The notes below the pieces were generated by a model. It searched no databases. It saw only the letters and a program-made list of their open reading frames with translations, and was not told the DNA's origin. Of a stretch of DNA of 64,000 nucleotides, positions 55,476 to 63,798 are shown in pieces; the first letter of the stretch is position 1; the number at the start of each line of letters is the position of its first letter. The position numbers and the translations under genes were made by a program. Source of the stretch: Castellaniella sp034674885 (lineage in GTDB: Bacteria; Pseudomonadota; Gammaproteobacteria; Burkholderiales; Burkholderiaceae_B); contig NZ_JAUCDS010000001.1 of NCBI RefSeq assembly GCF_034674885.1, positions 1-64,000 on the forward strand, read 5' to 3'.

Positions 55476-56702
55476 CTAATCGACCACCGGCGGCACCGGC
55501 AGGCCGGATTGCGCCCAATCCACAGGGGCACGCACTGGCTGCACTGCACTGCCGCAATCCGGCTCGGCCAGATTCACCCGGCGTTCGGGAATCGCATGCG
55601 CCCAGCGAATGGAATAGAAGACCTTGACCACCGGCAGTTCAGGCATGTCGTTGTTCTGCGCCACCACCAGGCCCAGTTCGCTGTTGATCAGGCTGATGAT
55701 CGAGCCCACCGGATAACGGCCGACGGTACGCACGAAGGCCCCCAGCACGTCCATGTCGAACTGGCCCTCGGATTTCAGCATCTTGAACAAGGTGAAGGCC
55801 GGATCCCAGCCCTTGCGGTACGGGCGGCTGGACGTCATCTCGTCGTAGAAATTGCAGATCGCGGCCATGCGCGACAGCAGGCCGATCTGCTTGCCGGCCA
55901 ACTGGTCCGGGAAGCCGGTGCCGTCCATGCGTTCGTGATGGTGCAGGCAGACTTCGACGACTTCGGGCGGGATGGACGGGTCAGCCCGCAGCACCGCCGC
56001 GCCTGCAGCGGGGTGCTGGCGCAGCAGTTCCTGGGGCTGCTGGATCGGGCGGCCAATCTTGCCCTGGACCTCGGCGGGGTCGCGGATCTTGCCGATGTCA
56101 TGCAGCAGGCCGGCCATCCCGGCCATGTGCACATGTTCGTCGGCCAGCTTCATGGTGCGGGCCAGTGACGTCATCAAGGCCGCCACCGAAACGGAATGCG
56201 CATACAGGTACTGGTCCGCTTTCTTGATGCGGGCCAGGCTGGTCAGTGCGTCGGGGTGGCCGTCCAGAGAATCGGCCATATCCTGCACCAGCCCCTGGAT
56301 CTGCCTCATGTCGATCTTGTTGCCGAGTTCGGCTTCGGCAAACAATTGCCGGACATGGTCGCACGACTCGTCGAGGATTTCACGCGCGTCGTCGAAGGCC
56401 TGCCGTTCGCTGGTCGCGGCAGTCTGATGGGCGGACGCCTGCGGCGCCGCAGCCGACCGGGCCCCGACGCCTGCGGCAGCAGACTGGCCATCGGCGGCGT
56501 TTGAGCCCGCCCCGGCGACATCCACACCCCGGTCGGTATCGATCAACACCCATTCCAGGCGGGATTTCTGCAATTTCTGCAGCTTGCGATCATTGGAGAT
56601 CAGGAAACGGGACCGCCAGAAAGAGTGGTCCAGAAAAGACCCACCCAGATCCTGAACATACATGCCCACGCACAACTGAGGAACAGGAATCTTTTTGATC
56701 AT
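55476..56702 (-). CDS. HD-GYP domain c-di-GMP phosphodiesterase with N-terminal DUF3391
   Basis: A 408-residue cytoplasmic protein. The N-terminal DUF3391 domain begins with KKIPVPQLCVGMYVQDLGGS. An Ala/Ser-rich linker (about 65-105) leads to an HD-GYP domain (about 140-345). Metal and catalytic motifs are present: GLLHDIGK, and HHERMDGTGFP followed by DQLAG (the GYP region reads GFP). HD-GYP enzymes hydrolyse c-di-GMP to pGpG or GMP. It is the last gene after ubiX on the same strand, with a 30-base gap, so it may be co-transcribed with the hem-prf genes. Confidence 0.93.
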   Translation of the reverse strand: MIKKIPVPQLCVGMYVQDLGGSFLDHSFWRSRFLISNDRKLQKLQKSRLEWVLIDTDRGVDVAGAGSNAADGQSAAAGVGARSAAAPQASAHQTAATSERQAFDDAREILDESCDHVRQLFAEAELGNKIDMRQIQGLVQDMADSLDGHPDALTSLARIKKADQYLYAHSVSVAALMTSLARTMKLADEHVHMAGMAGLLHDIGKIRDPAEVQGKIGRPIQQPQELLRQHPAAGAAVLRADPSIPPEVVEVCLHHHERMDGTGFPDQLAGKQIGLLSRMAAICNFYDEMTSSRPYRKGWDPAFTLFKMLKSEGQFDMDVLGAFVRTVGRYPVGSIISLINSELGLVVAQNNDMPELPVVKVFYSIRWAHAIPERRVNLAEPDCGSAVQPVRAPVDWAQSGLPVPPVVD

Positions 56703-56732
56703 TGCAGTATCGGGAAGGGAGGAAACGGCCTG

Positions 56733-57341
56733 TCAGAGTGTATCCGAAGACGGCCGGGCAGCCCCTGCCGGGACATCCATGCCTTCCCAGCGTGGGCCAG
56801 GAACGTGGATGTCGAACAGATCGAGCACCCGACACACTGTATGGTCGATCATTTCGTCGATACTGGTGGGGCGCATATAGAAGGCAGGCAGCGGCGGGAA
56901 GATCACGCCCCCCATTTCAGTGACGGCCGTCATGTTGCGCAGATGCGCCAGATTGAAAGGCGTTTCGCGCACCATCAGCACCAGGCGGCGACGTTCTTTC
57001 AGCGTGACGTCGGCGGCTCGGGTGATCAGGTTATCGGACAGGCCGTGGGCGACTGCCGCCAGGGTGCGCATGGAACACGGCACCACCACCATGCCGGCCG
57101 TGGCAAAGCTGCCACTGGCCAGGGTGGCCCCCACGTCACGCGGGCTGTAGACCCGATCGGCCAGTGCATGGACCGCCTGGCGGTCCATGCCCAGTTCGTG
57201 GCGGATGTTCAGCACCCCCGACGGGGAGACGACCAGATGGGTTTCGACATCCTGGCTGCGGGCGAGATTCAGCAGGCGAATGGCGTATTGCGCACCCGTC
57301 GCCCCGCTGATGCCGACCACCAGCCGACGTCTGTCAGTCAC
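56733..57341 (-). CDS. ubiX: flavin prenyltransferase UbiX
   Basis: A 202-residue flavoprotein that makes prenylated FMN, the cofactor of UbiD-type decarboxylases, in ubiquinone synthesis. The N-terminal motif VVGISGATGAQYA binds FMN. The VVPCSMRTLAAVAHGLSDNL helix and the LVLMVRETPFNLAHLRNM segment that binds dimethylallyl phosphate are conserved. It overlaps the end of grxD by eight bases. No ubiD gene is in the window. Confidence 0.95.
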   Translation of the reverse strand: MTDRRRLVVGISGATGAQYAIRLLNLARSQDVETHLVVSPSGVLNIRHELGMDRQAVHALADRVYSPRDVGATLASGSFATAGMVVVPCSMRTLAAVAHGLSDNLITRAADVTLKERRRLVLMVRETPFNLAHLRNMTAVTEMGGVIFPPLPAFYMRPTSIDEMIDHTVCRVLDLFDIHVPGPRWEGMDVPAGAARPSSDTL

Positions 57342-57678
57342 CGATCGCCCCGGCGTCCTTCAGCAGGGTGGCCAATTCGCCGCTGGCGTGCATTTCATTC
57401 ATGACGTCGGTGCCACCGACGAATTCGCCTTGGACGTAGAGCTGCGGGATCGTGGGCCAGTTGGCGTAGTCCTTGATGCCCTGACGGACCTCGGCATCAT
57501 CCAGAACGTTGACCGTGACGAGTTTGGTGACGCCGACTTCCTTCAGGATCTGGATGGCGCGCCCGGAAAACCCGCACTGGGGAAACTGCGCCGTGCCCTT
57601 CATGAACAGGACCACCGGATGGCTGGTGACGGTTTCACGGATGAAATTCTGGACTTCGGATTGCACTGTATCAGTCAT
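57334..57678 (-). CDS. grxD: monothiol glutaredoxin, Grx4 family
   Basis: A 114-residue monothiol glutaredoxin with the CGFS active site at residues 35-38 and the WPTIPQLYVQGEFVGGTD segment that binds glutathione. CGFS glutaredoxins hold and pass on [2Fe-2S] clusters, often with BolA partners. The start at 57678 (MTDTVQ) has family-like sequence; longer readings extend into prmC. It sits between prmC and ubiX in the hemA operon. Confidence 0.96.
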   Translation of the reverse strand: MTDTVQSEVQNFIRETVTSHPVVLFMKGTAQFPQCGFSGRAIQILKEVGVTKLVTVNVLDDAEVRQGIKDYANWPTIPQLYVQGEFVGGTDVMNEMHASGELATLLKDAGAIGD

Positions 57679-57695
57679 GGTGATCTCTTTAAAAT

Positions 57696-58517
57696 TCAGG
57701 CCGGCAGGCGGCCCCAGGTAACGCGTTCGATATCGGCCAGGTCCCGCAGGCTGGCGGCATCGGGAAACCCCGAGGACTGGAACAGGCCCCGCACGGCGGC
57801 TGCCTGATCCCAGCCATGTTCCACGCACAAGGCCCCTCCGGGGCGCAGATGATCCGACGCCCCCTGCACGATGCAGCGCAGGGCGCTCAGGCCATCGGCA
57901 CCATCGGTCAGTGCCCCCTGCGGTTCGAACCGCAGGTCGCCCTGGACCAGGTGGGTGTCTTGTGAGTCGATATAGGGAGGATTCGAGACGATCAAGTCAT
58001 AGCGCCCCGAATCCAACTGGGTATCGTACCAATTCCCAAGCGAAAACAATAGCGTTGCCCCTAAAGCGCGTGCGTTCATTTCCGCCACGGCCAGCGCCTC
58101 GGCGCTGCAATCGGTGGCCCGCACCCGGGCATCGGGACGATCCAGGGCGATGGACACCGCCACGATGCCGCTGCCGGTACCCAGATCCAGCACGCGGGGG
58201 GCCTGCAGGCCGGCGATGGCCTGCAGGCCGCATTCCACCAAAACCTCGGTATCCGGCCGGGGGATCAACACGTCGGGTGTAACCTGGAAATCCCGGCCCC
58301 AGAATTCCCGCTGCCCCAGGATGTAGGCCATGGGTTCGCCTGCCTGGCGGCGGGCCTCCAGGGCCTGGTAGGCGGCGGCATGGGCGGGGTCCAGCGCGTC
58401 GGTATCGTGGGCGATGAGCCAGGCGCGCGACACCCCCAGCACCTGCCGCCACAGCAACTGGGACTCCAGGCGCGGCAAGGGGCTTGCTGCCAGGAAATCC
58501 CGCACGGTATGGGCCAT
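57696..58517 (-). CDS. prmC: peptide chain release factor N5-glutamine methyltransferase PrmC
   Basis: A 273-residue methyltransferase that methylates the Gln of the GGQ motif in release factors. An N-terminal helical domain precedes the SAM motif VLDLGTGSGIVAVSIA, and the catalytic NPPY motif is in IVSNPPYIDSQD. It lies 18 bases after prfA, whose product is its substrate, the classic hemA-prfA-prmC order. Confidence 0.96.
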   Translation of the reverse strand: MAHTVRDFLAASPLPRLESQLLWRQVLGVSRAWLIAHDTDALDPAHAAAYQALEARRQAGEPMAYILGQREFWGRDFQVTPDVLIPRPDTEVLVECGLQAIAGLQAPRVLDLGTGSGIVAVSIALDRPDARVRATDCSAEALAVAEMNARALGATLLFSLGNWYDTQLDSGRYDLIVSNPPYIDSQDTHLVQGDLRFEPQGALTDGADGLSALRCIVQGASDHLRPGGALCVEHGWDQAAAVRGLFQSSGFPDAASLRDLADIERVTWGRLPA

Positions 58518-58535
58518 GGTTCGCCTTTCGCCGGA

Positions 58536-59615
58536 TCAGTCGAGCGCCAGCGCGGCCAACTGCTCGGTCTGGTGTTCGGCCAGCAAGGCGTTGGTGACTT
58601 CGTCCAGATCGCCATCCATCACCTGGGCCAGTTTGTACAACGTCAGGTTGATGCGGTGATCCGTCACCCGCCCCTGCGGAAAATTGTAGGTGCGGATGCG
58701 CTCGGATCGATCCCCGGATCCCACCAGGCTTTTCCGCTGGGCGGCTTCGCGAGCATGGACTTCCTGCTGCTGGCGGTCTTTCAGGCGAGCCGCCAAGACC
58801 TGCAGGGCCTTGTCCTTGTTGCGATGCTGCGAACGGTCGTCCTGGCATTCCACCACCAGGCCGGTAGGCAGGTGGGTGATCCGCACGGCGGAATCGGTCT
58901 TGTTGATGTGTTGCCCGCCCGCGCCGCTGGCGCGAAACGTATCAATGCGCAGATCGTTCGGATTGATCTGGATGTCCGACTGGGCATCGGCTTCCGGCAT
59001 CACCGCCACGGTGCAGGCGGACGTATGCACCCGCCCCTGGGATTCGGTTTCCGGTACGCGCTGCACCCGGTGCGCTCCAGATTCGAACTTCAGCTGGCCG
59101 TACACCCCGTCGCCTTCGATGTGCGCGATGACTTCCTTGTAGCCGCCCAGTTCGGCAGCGCTTTCGGACACCAGTTCCACCCGCCAGCCCCGGATTTCCG
59201 CATAGCGCGTGTACATGCGCAGCAGATCGCCTGCGAACAGGGCGCTTTCGTCGCCCCCCGTCCCGGCACGGACTTCCAGAAAGACGCTGCGATCGTCGTC
59301 CGGGTCTTTGGGCAGCAGCAGAATCTGCAGTTCGGCTTCCAGGCGTTCGATGCGCTCGTCCGCCCCGGCCAGTTCTTCTTCCGCCAAGGCCTTCATGTCC
59401 GGATCGGCCAGCATCTCGCGAGCCGTGTCCCGATCGGCGCACGCCTGTTCCCAGGACTCGAACACCTGCACCACAGGGTCGAGTTCGGAACGTTCCCGCG
59501 AGAGCTTGCGGAAACGATCCATGTCGTCGGCAGCGTCGGGTTCGGCCAGCATGGCATCAATCTCGGCCAAACGGTGGCTGAGCTGTTCCAGGCGGCTGCG
59601 CATCGAGCTTTTCAT
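58536..59615 (-). CDS. prfA: peptide chain release factor 1
   Basis: A 359-residue class I release factor for UAA and UAG. The peptidyl-tRNA hydrolysis motif is GAGGQHINKTDSAVRITH, around residue 230. The N-terminal coiled domain and the central domain holding the codon-reading loop (with HTSACTVAVMPE) are of normal length. It is encoded between hemA and prmC. Confidence 0.96.
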   Translation of the reverse strand: MKSSMRSRLEQLSHRLAEIDAMLAEPDAADDMDRFRKLSRERSELDPVVQVFESWEQACADRDTAREMLADPDMKALAEEELAGADERIERLEAELQILLLPKDPDDDRSVFLEVRAGTGGDESALFAGDLLRMYTRYAEIRGWRVELVSESAAELGGYKEVIAHIEGDGVYGQLKFESGAHRVQRVPETESQGRVHTSACTVAVMPEADAQSDIQINPNDLRIDTFRASGAGGQHINKTDSAVRITHLPTGLVVECQDDRSQHRNKDKALQVLAARLKDRQQQEVHAREAAQRKSLVGSGDRSERIRTYNFPQGRVTDHRINLTLYKLAQVMDGDLDEVTNALLAEHQTEQLAALALD

Positions 59616-59698
59616 GAAGTGGATTCCGGAGGGTTATGCAAGGGGCGCGATCCGGGGCGCAGGCCACCGGACCGGAAGGCAAGAGACGAGGAAGGCCG

Positions 59699-60976
59699 CT
59701 ACCGGCGGCGGGCGCCGGATTCGGGCAACAGGCGCGGCAGCAGGGCCAGCATCTGGTCGCGTTCGGCGCCTTCGCTGCGATTGAGCGCCGACAGGGGGCC
59801 GTGCATGTATTTGTGCGTCAGGCTGTAGGCAAGGTGTTCCAGCACGGCCTGCGGATCATCGCCGCGCGCCAGCAGGCGCCGGGCGCGGTCCAGTTCGGCC
59901 AGGCGCAGGGCATCGGCACTTTGCTGGTAATCGATGATGGCCGGCACGATGGCGCGGTTGGACAGCCAGTGCATGAAATGCTGCACCCGGGCCTCGATGA
60001 TGGCCTCGGCCTGGACCACGGCGGCCCGCCGGGCATCCGTGCCCGACTGAACCATGCGCCCCAGATCATCCACGGTATACAGATAGACGTCGGCCAGGCG
60101 GCCGATTTCCGGTTCGATGTCGCGCGGCACGGCCAGATCGACCATCACCATGGGACGATGGCGGCGCGTGCGGGCAGCCCTTTCCACCATCCCCAGACCG
60201 AGGATGGGCAAGGATGAGGCCGTACAGGATACGACCACGTCGAATTCGGCCAGATGTTCCGGCAAGGCGGACAATTTCAGCGTGCGCGCGTCGAATTGCG
60301 CCGCCAGCAATTCCGCACGTTCGATGGTGCGGTTGGCCACGGCCATCTGGCGGGGTTGCGCCGCCGAGAAATGGGTCGCACAGAGTTCGATCATCTCGCC
60401 CGCGCCGATGAACAGCACGTTCGCGCGAGACAGATCCCCCAGCACGCGTTCGGCCAGGCGCACGGCGGCAGCCGCCATCGACACCGAATGGGCGCCGATC
60501 GCAGTCTGGGAACGGACCTCTTTTGCCACCGAAAACGTGCGCTGGAACAACTGGTGCAACAAGGTGCCCAGCGTGCCCGCCTGTTCGGCGGCCCGTACGG
60601 CGTCTTTCATCTGCCCCAGGATCTGCGGTTCGCCCAGCACCATCGAATCCAGCCCGCTGGCCACGCGAAAAGCATGACGCACGGCATCGTTGCGCTGGTA
60701 TTCATACAGATGCGGCGTCAGTTGGCCGGCTTCCACGCGGTTGAATTCCGCCAGCCAGGCCGGCAGTTCCGCGCGCACGCCGGGGTCGGCCGCGCAGTAG
60801 ATTTCTGTGCGATTACAGGTGGACAGGATCGCGGCCTCGCGCACCGAGGAACCGAACGTGGTCCGAAGGGCTGATAGCGCAGGCTTGAGCAGTTCGATCG
60901 GAAACGACACACGCTCGCGCACGGAAACGGGCGCGGACACATGGTTCAAGCCGAAGGTCAGGACGTCAACGGACAT
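59699..60976 (-). CDS. hemA: glutamyl-tRNA reductase
   Basis: A 425-residue NADPH-dependent enzyme that reduces Glu-tRNA to glutamate 1-semialdehyde, the first step of C5 tetrapyrrole synthesis. The catalytic Cys54 is in LSTCNRTEIY. The NADPH-binding domain has FIGAGEMIELCATHF. The C-terminal dimerisation helix region is long, as expected. The start at 60976 (MSVDVLTFGLNHV) matches the family; longer readings run back over the divergent tRNA gene. TATAAT stands about 35 bases upstream. Confidence 0.96.
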   Translation of the reverse strand: MSVDVLTFGLNHVSAPVSVRERVSFPIELLKPALSALRTTFGSSVREAAILSTCNRTEIYCAADPGVRAELPAWLAEFNRVEAGQLTPHLYEYQRNDAVRHAFRVASGLDSMVLGEPQILGQMKDAVRAAEQAGTLGTLLHQLFQRTFSVAKEVRSQTAIGAHSVSMAAAAVRLAERVLGDLSRANVLFIGAGEMIELCATHFSAAQPRQMAVANRTIERAELLAAQFDARTLKLSALPEHLAEFDVVVSCTASSLPILGLGMVERAARTRRHRPMVMVDLAVPRDIEPEIGRLADVYLYTVDDLGRMVQSGTDARRAAVVQAEAIIEARVQHFMHWLSNRAIVPAIIDYQQSADALRLAELDRARRLLARGDDPQAVLEHLAYSLTHKYMHGPLSALNRSEGAERDQMLALLPRLLPESGARRR

Positions 60977-61009
60977 GCCGCAGAAAAATTCACAGAGGGA
61001 GACTTCAGC

Positions 61010-61015
61010 ATTATA
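61010..61015 (-). promoter_or_regulatory. hemA -10 box (TATAAT, minus strand)
   Basis: A perfect TATAAT on the minus strand lies 34 bases before the hemA ATG. The -35 is weak (nothing close to TTGACA at 16-18 bases), so an activator may be needed. The position in a divergent hemA-tRNA-Phe space supports a promoter. Confidence 0.45.
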
Positions 61016-61079
61016 GGTCGCAAGAAGGGTCTTGGGATATTTTCCCGCCAAAGCGCCTGCATATGGGAAAAAATTCGTG

Positions 61080-61085
61080 TATGAT
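61080..61085 (+). promoter_or_regulatory. candidate tRNA-Phe -10 box (TATGAT)
   Basis: TATGAT ends ten bases before the tRNA 5' end, the normal spacing for a tRNA promoter whose transcript starts close to the mature end. The matching -35 (CTGCAT, 61057-61062) is poor. Confidence 0.4.
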
Positions 61086-61095
61086 TCGACGTCTT

Positions 61096-61171
61096 GGCCC
61101 GGTAGCTCAGTCGGTAGAGCAGAGGATTGAAAATCCTTGTGTCGGTGGTTCGATTCCGCCCCGGGCCACCA
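61096..61171 (+). tRNA. tRNA-Phe (anticodon GAA)
   Basis: A 76-base cloverleaf with a seven-pair acceptor stem (GGCCCGG with CCGGGCC), discriminator A and an encoded CCA end at 61169-61171. The D-arm has AGCTCAGTCGGTAGAGC. The anticodon GAA is at 61129-61131 in the loop TTGAAAA, and the T-loop is GGTTCGATTCC. All parts are standard for bacterial phenylalanine tRNA. It is followed by its own T-rich terminator and a region with insertion-remnant character. Confidence 0.97.
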
Positions 61172-61192
61172 TAGAATTAGCAATAGAATCAA

Positions 61193-61224
61193 AGGCTTGT
61201 GAGATTTCTGACAGGCCTTTTTTT
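61193..61224 (+). terminator. intrinsic terminator of tRNA-Phe
   Basis: AGGCTTGT (61193-61200) pairs with ACAGGCCT (61211-61218) with one G-U pair and a ten-base loop, followed by seven T. It lies 22 bases after the tRNA CCA end. Confidence 0.75.
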
Positions 61225-61571
61225 CGTCCTGCGTCAGGGCACTGTCAACAAAGTGTCAAACGCGCTAACGGGTTCAGTCTCTTGGCTTCTTCCAGGTGAG
61301 TCGGCGCTTTGCGGGTTTGACTCGCGAGCGTTGGGGGCTGCGATACTCCACACTCGGCCCGGTCTGGCCTCTCCACCCTCGGTTTTTATCTCTTTGCCTC
61401 ACGAGCGCGCGAGGTCACATCCAGGTTTTATGCGGATTTCTGGGCTGCGGGTTGGTGCCTGGAACTGATGAGCGGTGGCTACTGTGTTGGAACTATCAGC
61501 CCGCCAGCGGCAGGCATACGCGATACTGCCAATCGGGTCACAGACGATCACGGGCACGGCATTTATTACGC
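61225..61571. other. gene-free stretch downstream of tRNA-Phe
   Basis: About 350 bases without a recognisable gene on either strand. Open frames here are short and show no family pattern. I looked for the end of a site-specific integrase and for a copy of the tRNA 3' end and found neither. Base composition is mixed and less GC-rich than the core genes, in keeping with decayed inserted DNA. Confidence 0.5.
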
Positions 61572-62345
61572 TCAGTGCTTAGCATTCACCACGCTCACCG
61601 ACCAACCACCAGAACTTTCCTTGTGGACGGCAAGCAGGTCATACGTTTTCAACATTTCCAGCAAACCTGTGTATCCATAGGTCTTAGGCGAAAAGGCGGG
61701 GTCAGTGCGCTTAAGGTATTGCCCGAGCTGGCCAAGGTGGACCTTGTCGTCCACCGACTCACTCGCAAGCAAAGTGACCGCCTTTACAACGGAGATTGGC
61801 CGTTGCTGGGGTTTTGTCTTGTTATTTGAGATGCCCCTGATATCCGCCGCCTTTTGCTTGGCGTCCTCTGAACCTGCCTCGCCAACCGGTGTAGCTGTAC
61901 CGTCCTCTCGAATCCATTCAAAGAACTGATCACTGGCATTGCGAAGCGCGCTTGGGGTTTTAGGCTCGCCGATGATGTAGACCATAGACCCACGTTCGCG
62001 CAGCTTGCGGCACAGATAGGCAAAATCCGAGTCGCTGGTGACTAAGCAAAACACATCAGCCCGTTCGTCAAACAGGGCCTCCAGCGCATCCAGCGCCAAG
62101 GCAAGATCGGCCGTGTTCTTGCCAGAAGCATACTGATATTGCAGGCAAGGAGAAAAGGCAGAAGAGACCAGCACATCGCGCCACCTATCAGCCAGGGTTC
62201 TCTGGTTGCCGTAACCACGCCGGATCGTGGCACGACCAAACTGAGCAGATATCAATAGGGCGTATTCGAGAATTTCTGGTGGAACGTTGTCACAGTCAAT
62301 CAAAATCGCGACACGAGATCCTTCATCTGCCTGTATGTAGTTCAC
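61572..62345 (-). CDS. NYN-domain protein with C-terminal OST-HTH/LOTUS domain
   Basis: A 257-residue protein. The N-terminal NYN (PIN-like, LabA/DUF88-type) domain covers residues 10-145. Its acidic set is visible: ILIDCDN (Asp17, Asp19), NTADLALALD (Asp80) and TSDSDF (Asp105, Asp107). A charged linker (about 150-184) leads to an OST-HTH/LOTUS domain (about 185-252) with HLGQLGQYLKR and the FSPKTYGYTGLLEML motif. NYN domains are predicted metal-dependent RNases, and LOTUS domains bind RNA, including G-rich or G4 RNA in studied cases, so an RNA-cleaving role is likely but unproven here. Base composition is lower in GC than neighbours. It stands alone, downstream of tRNA-Phe, suggesting acquisition by transfer. 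Confidence 0.85.
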   Translation of the reverse strand: MNYIQADEGSRVAILIDCDNVPPEILEYALLISAQFGRATIRRGYGNQRTLADRWRDVLVSSAFSPCLQYQYASGKNTADLALALDALEALFDERADVFCLVTSDSDFAYLCRKLRERGSMVYIIGEPKTPSALRNASDQFFEWIREDGTATPVGEAGSEDAKQKAADIRGISNNKTKPQQRPISVVKAVTLLASESVDDKVHLGQLGQYLKRTDPAFSPKTYGYTGLLEMLKTYDLLAVHKESSGGWSVSVVNAKH

Positions 62346-62503
62346 AAGACCCTCTTATGATTTAACTCTGGCGTGACGGATTGCAATCCTGCCCACGACT
62401 CCCCCTCGGTACCTTATTGCGCAACAACCCCAGGCTGGGAGCGCAATGGCGGCATTGCTTCATCATGCCATGATAGCGAGACTACTGGTAGTGCCAATCG
62501 TAA

Positions 62504-62644
62504 GCACCCGGCAAGCTGAGCGATGCACTGGATGAGAAGCAGAAAGACAAAAAGATCTCCAACCTGCTCACCGACCTGCGACGTAAAAAGCGTATCCGCA
62601 ACACTGGCAGCCGAGGGCATCCAGACTGGAAGCTTGCAGAATAA
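62504..62644 (+). pseudogene. 3' remnant of a winged-helix gene (RecG-like/Schlafen AlbA-type C-terminus)
   Basis: A 46-codon open stretch without a start codon. Its translation contains KKISNLLTDLRRKKRIRNTG and ends GHPDWKLAE. That pattern is the C-terminal winged-helix tail seen in RecG-like ATP-binding (AlbA_2/Schlafen-type) proteins and some restriction or defence proteins. The rest of the gene is missing: an in-frame stop (TAA at 62501) is just upstream and nothing similar continues in the other frames. Codon use is Lys/AT-rich, unlike the core genes. Exact family is uncertain. Confidence 0.5.
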
Positions 62645-62692
62645 ACGCAGACGGAAATTGTGCAAATTCACTTATGAATCAGAGCACTAGCT

Positions 62693-62743
62693 CTTTCTGC
62701 AGTCCGAATTTGCAGAAAGGATGCAGAAAGGATACAGAAAGGG
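62693..62743. repeat. inverted repeat plus three 11-bp direct repeats
   Basis: CTTTCTGCA (62693-62701) and TGCAGAAAG (62711-62719) form a perfect 9-bp inverted repeat around nine bases. The right arm begins a tandem array: TGCAGAAAGGA (62711-62721), TGCAGAAAGGA (62722-62732) and TACAGAAAGGG (62733-62743). The arrangement resembles binding-site arrays (iteron-like or recombinase or repressor sites) or an element end. No gene for a binding protein is intact nearby. Confidence 0.7.
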
Positions 62744-63070
62744 ACTTCCGCTTGACCTAAAGCCTGCAAGACACAAGGCCCGCAGACCCAGAACGCGGCG
62801 GCTCTCACCCCTCAACACGCACTCCTTGCAGGAAGGGCGCAGCGATACAGCCAGTGTTTCAGGCGGCGGACTCACGGCCACAGATGTCCGAGCCGTGCAG
62901 GGTAATTCGCAGTTACTGGCCAACAGGCAAGCACCGCTCCCGCCGAGAGGGCGGTCTAATCGTTAAATTGTCATTCACAGAACCAGCGTTATCACTCATG
63001 AGCAGGCTACACGCTCTCGACCCGCCAATGCCCGTACACTGCCTGGGAAATCAAGGACAACATCCGCGAT

Positions 63071-63730
63071 TTGCTGCGCGAGATAGGGGGGGACTGCACC
63101 CCCAGCCGACTGGCCAGGCGCTGGATTGCACCGGCCCTGCCATCGTTCTTCGCCCTGTACCCCCAGATGACACTGGAACTGGGCGGCAGCGACCGCATCG
63201 TCGATCTGGTGCGCGAAGGCGTCGATTGTGCTGTGCGCGTGGGCGAACTGGCCAGCAGCAGCCTGGTGGCGCGGCCGCTGGGCAGCCTGCGCATGATCAA
63301 CTGCGCCAGCCCGGCATATCGGGCCAAAATGGGTACGCCGCTTTCCCCCGCCGATCTGCCACAGCACCAGGCGGTGAACTATGCTGCAGGCGGCGGCCCT
63401 GTCGCGCCCTGGCTGTGGCAAGACCAGGGCGAACTCCGGACATACGTCATGCAGGCGCAGGTCGTCACTCATAACGTCGAAACCTACATTGCCTGTGCCC
63501 TGGCGGGTCTGGGCCTGATCCAGGTGCCTGCCTTTGATGTCCAGGACAAACTCGACGCCGCCACGCTGGTGCCGGTGCTGCAAGCTTGGCCCGCTCCCAG
63601 CATGCCGATGCACCTGATGTATGCACACAAGCGTCAACTATCGCGCCGCTTGCAGGCCTTTAGTCAATGGCTGGTGCAAACCCTGGAGCCGGTGCTGACT
63701 GATTCCACCCCTCGCCGGGAACCGGCCTGA
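63071..63730 (+). pseudogene. 5'-truncated LysR-family regulator (effector domain only)
   Basis: The translation from about 63101 matches the LysR effector-binding domain beginning at the usual RLARRWIAPALPSFFALYP segment and continuing through IVDLVREGVDCAVRVGEL to a normal C-terminus. The N-terminal winged helix and linker helix (about 90 residues) are missing. The reading frame is open back to 63002, but the codons between (with WEIKDNIRDLLREI) do not belong to LysR and look like the end of a different gene joined in frame. The junction is near 63093-63101, next to a run of seven G. It cannot act as a DNA-binding regulator. Confidence 0.8.
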
Positions 63731-63798
63731 TTTGTGTAGCTTGTCAGTGCCAAAATGAACTGCACCGTTCGACTCAGTCTTCAAAAACGACCGTCAAT

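Larger units (their letters stand above)
62346..63001. other. low-GC intergenic stretch with remnants
   Basis: About 650 bases with no intact gene. It contains the tail of a winged-helix gene (62504-62644) and a repeat block (62693-62743), listed separately. The rest, including two overlapping open frames of about 80 codons on opposite strands near 62690-62965, shows no recognisable protein pattern. Composition is clearly lower in GC up to about 62750. Confidence 0.5.

Noticed and set aside
62687..62966. Two overlapping open frames of about 80 codons on opposite strands
   Set aside because: Neither has a recognisable family pattern, both cover the repeat block or its flank, and their composition looks like chance.
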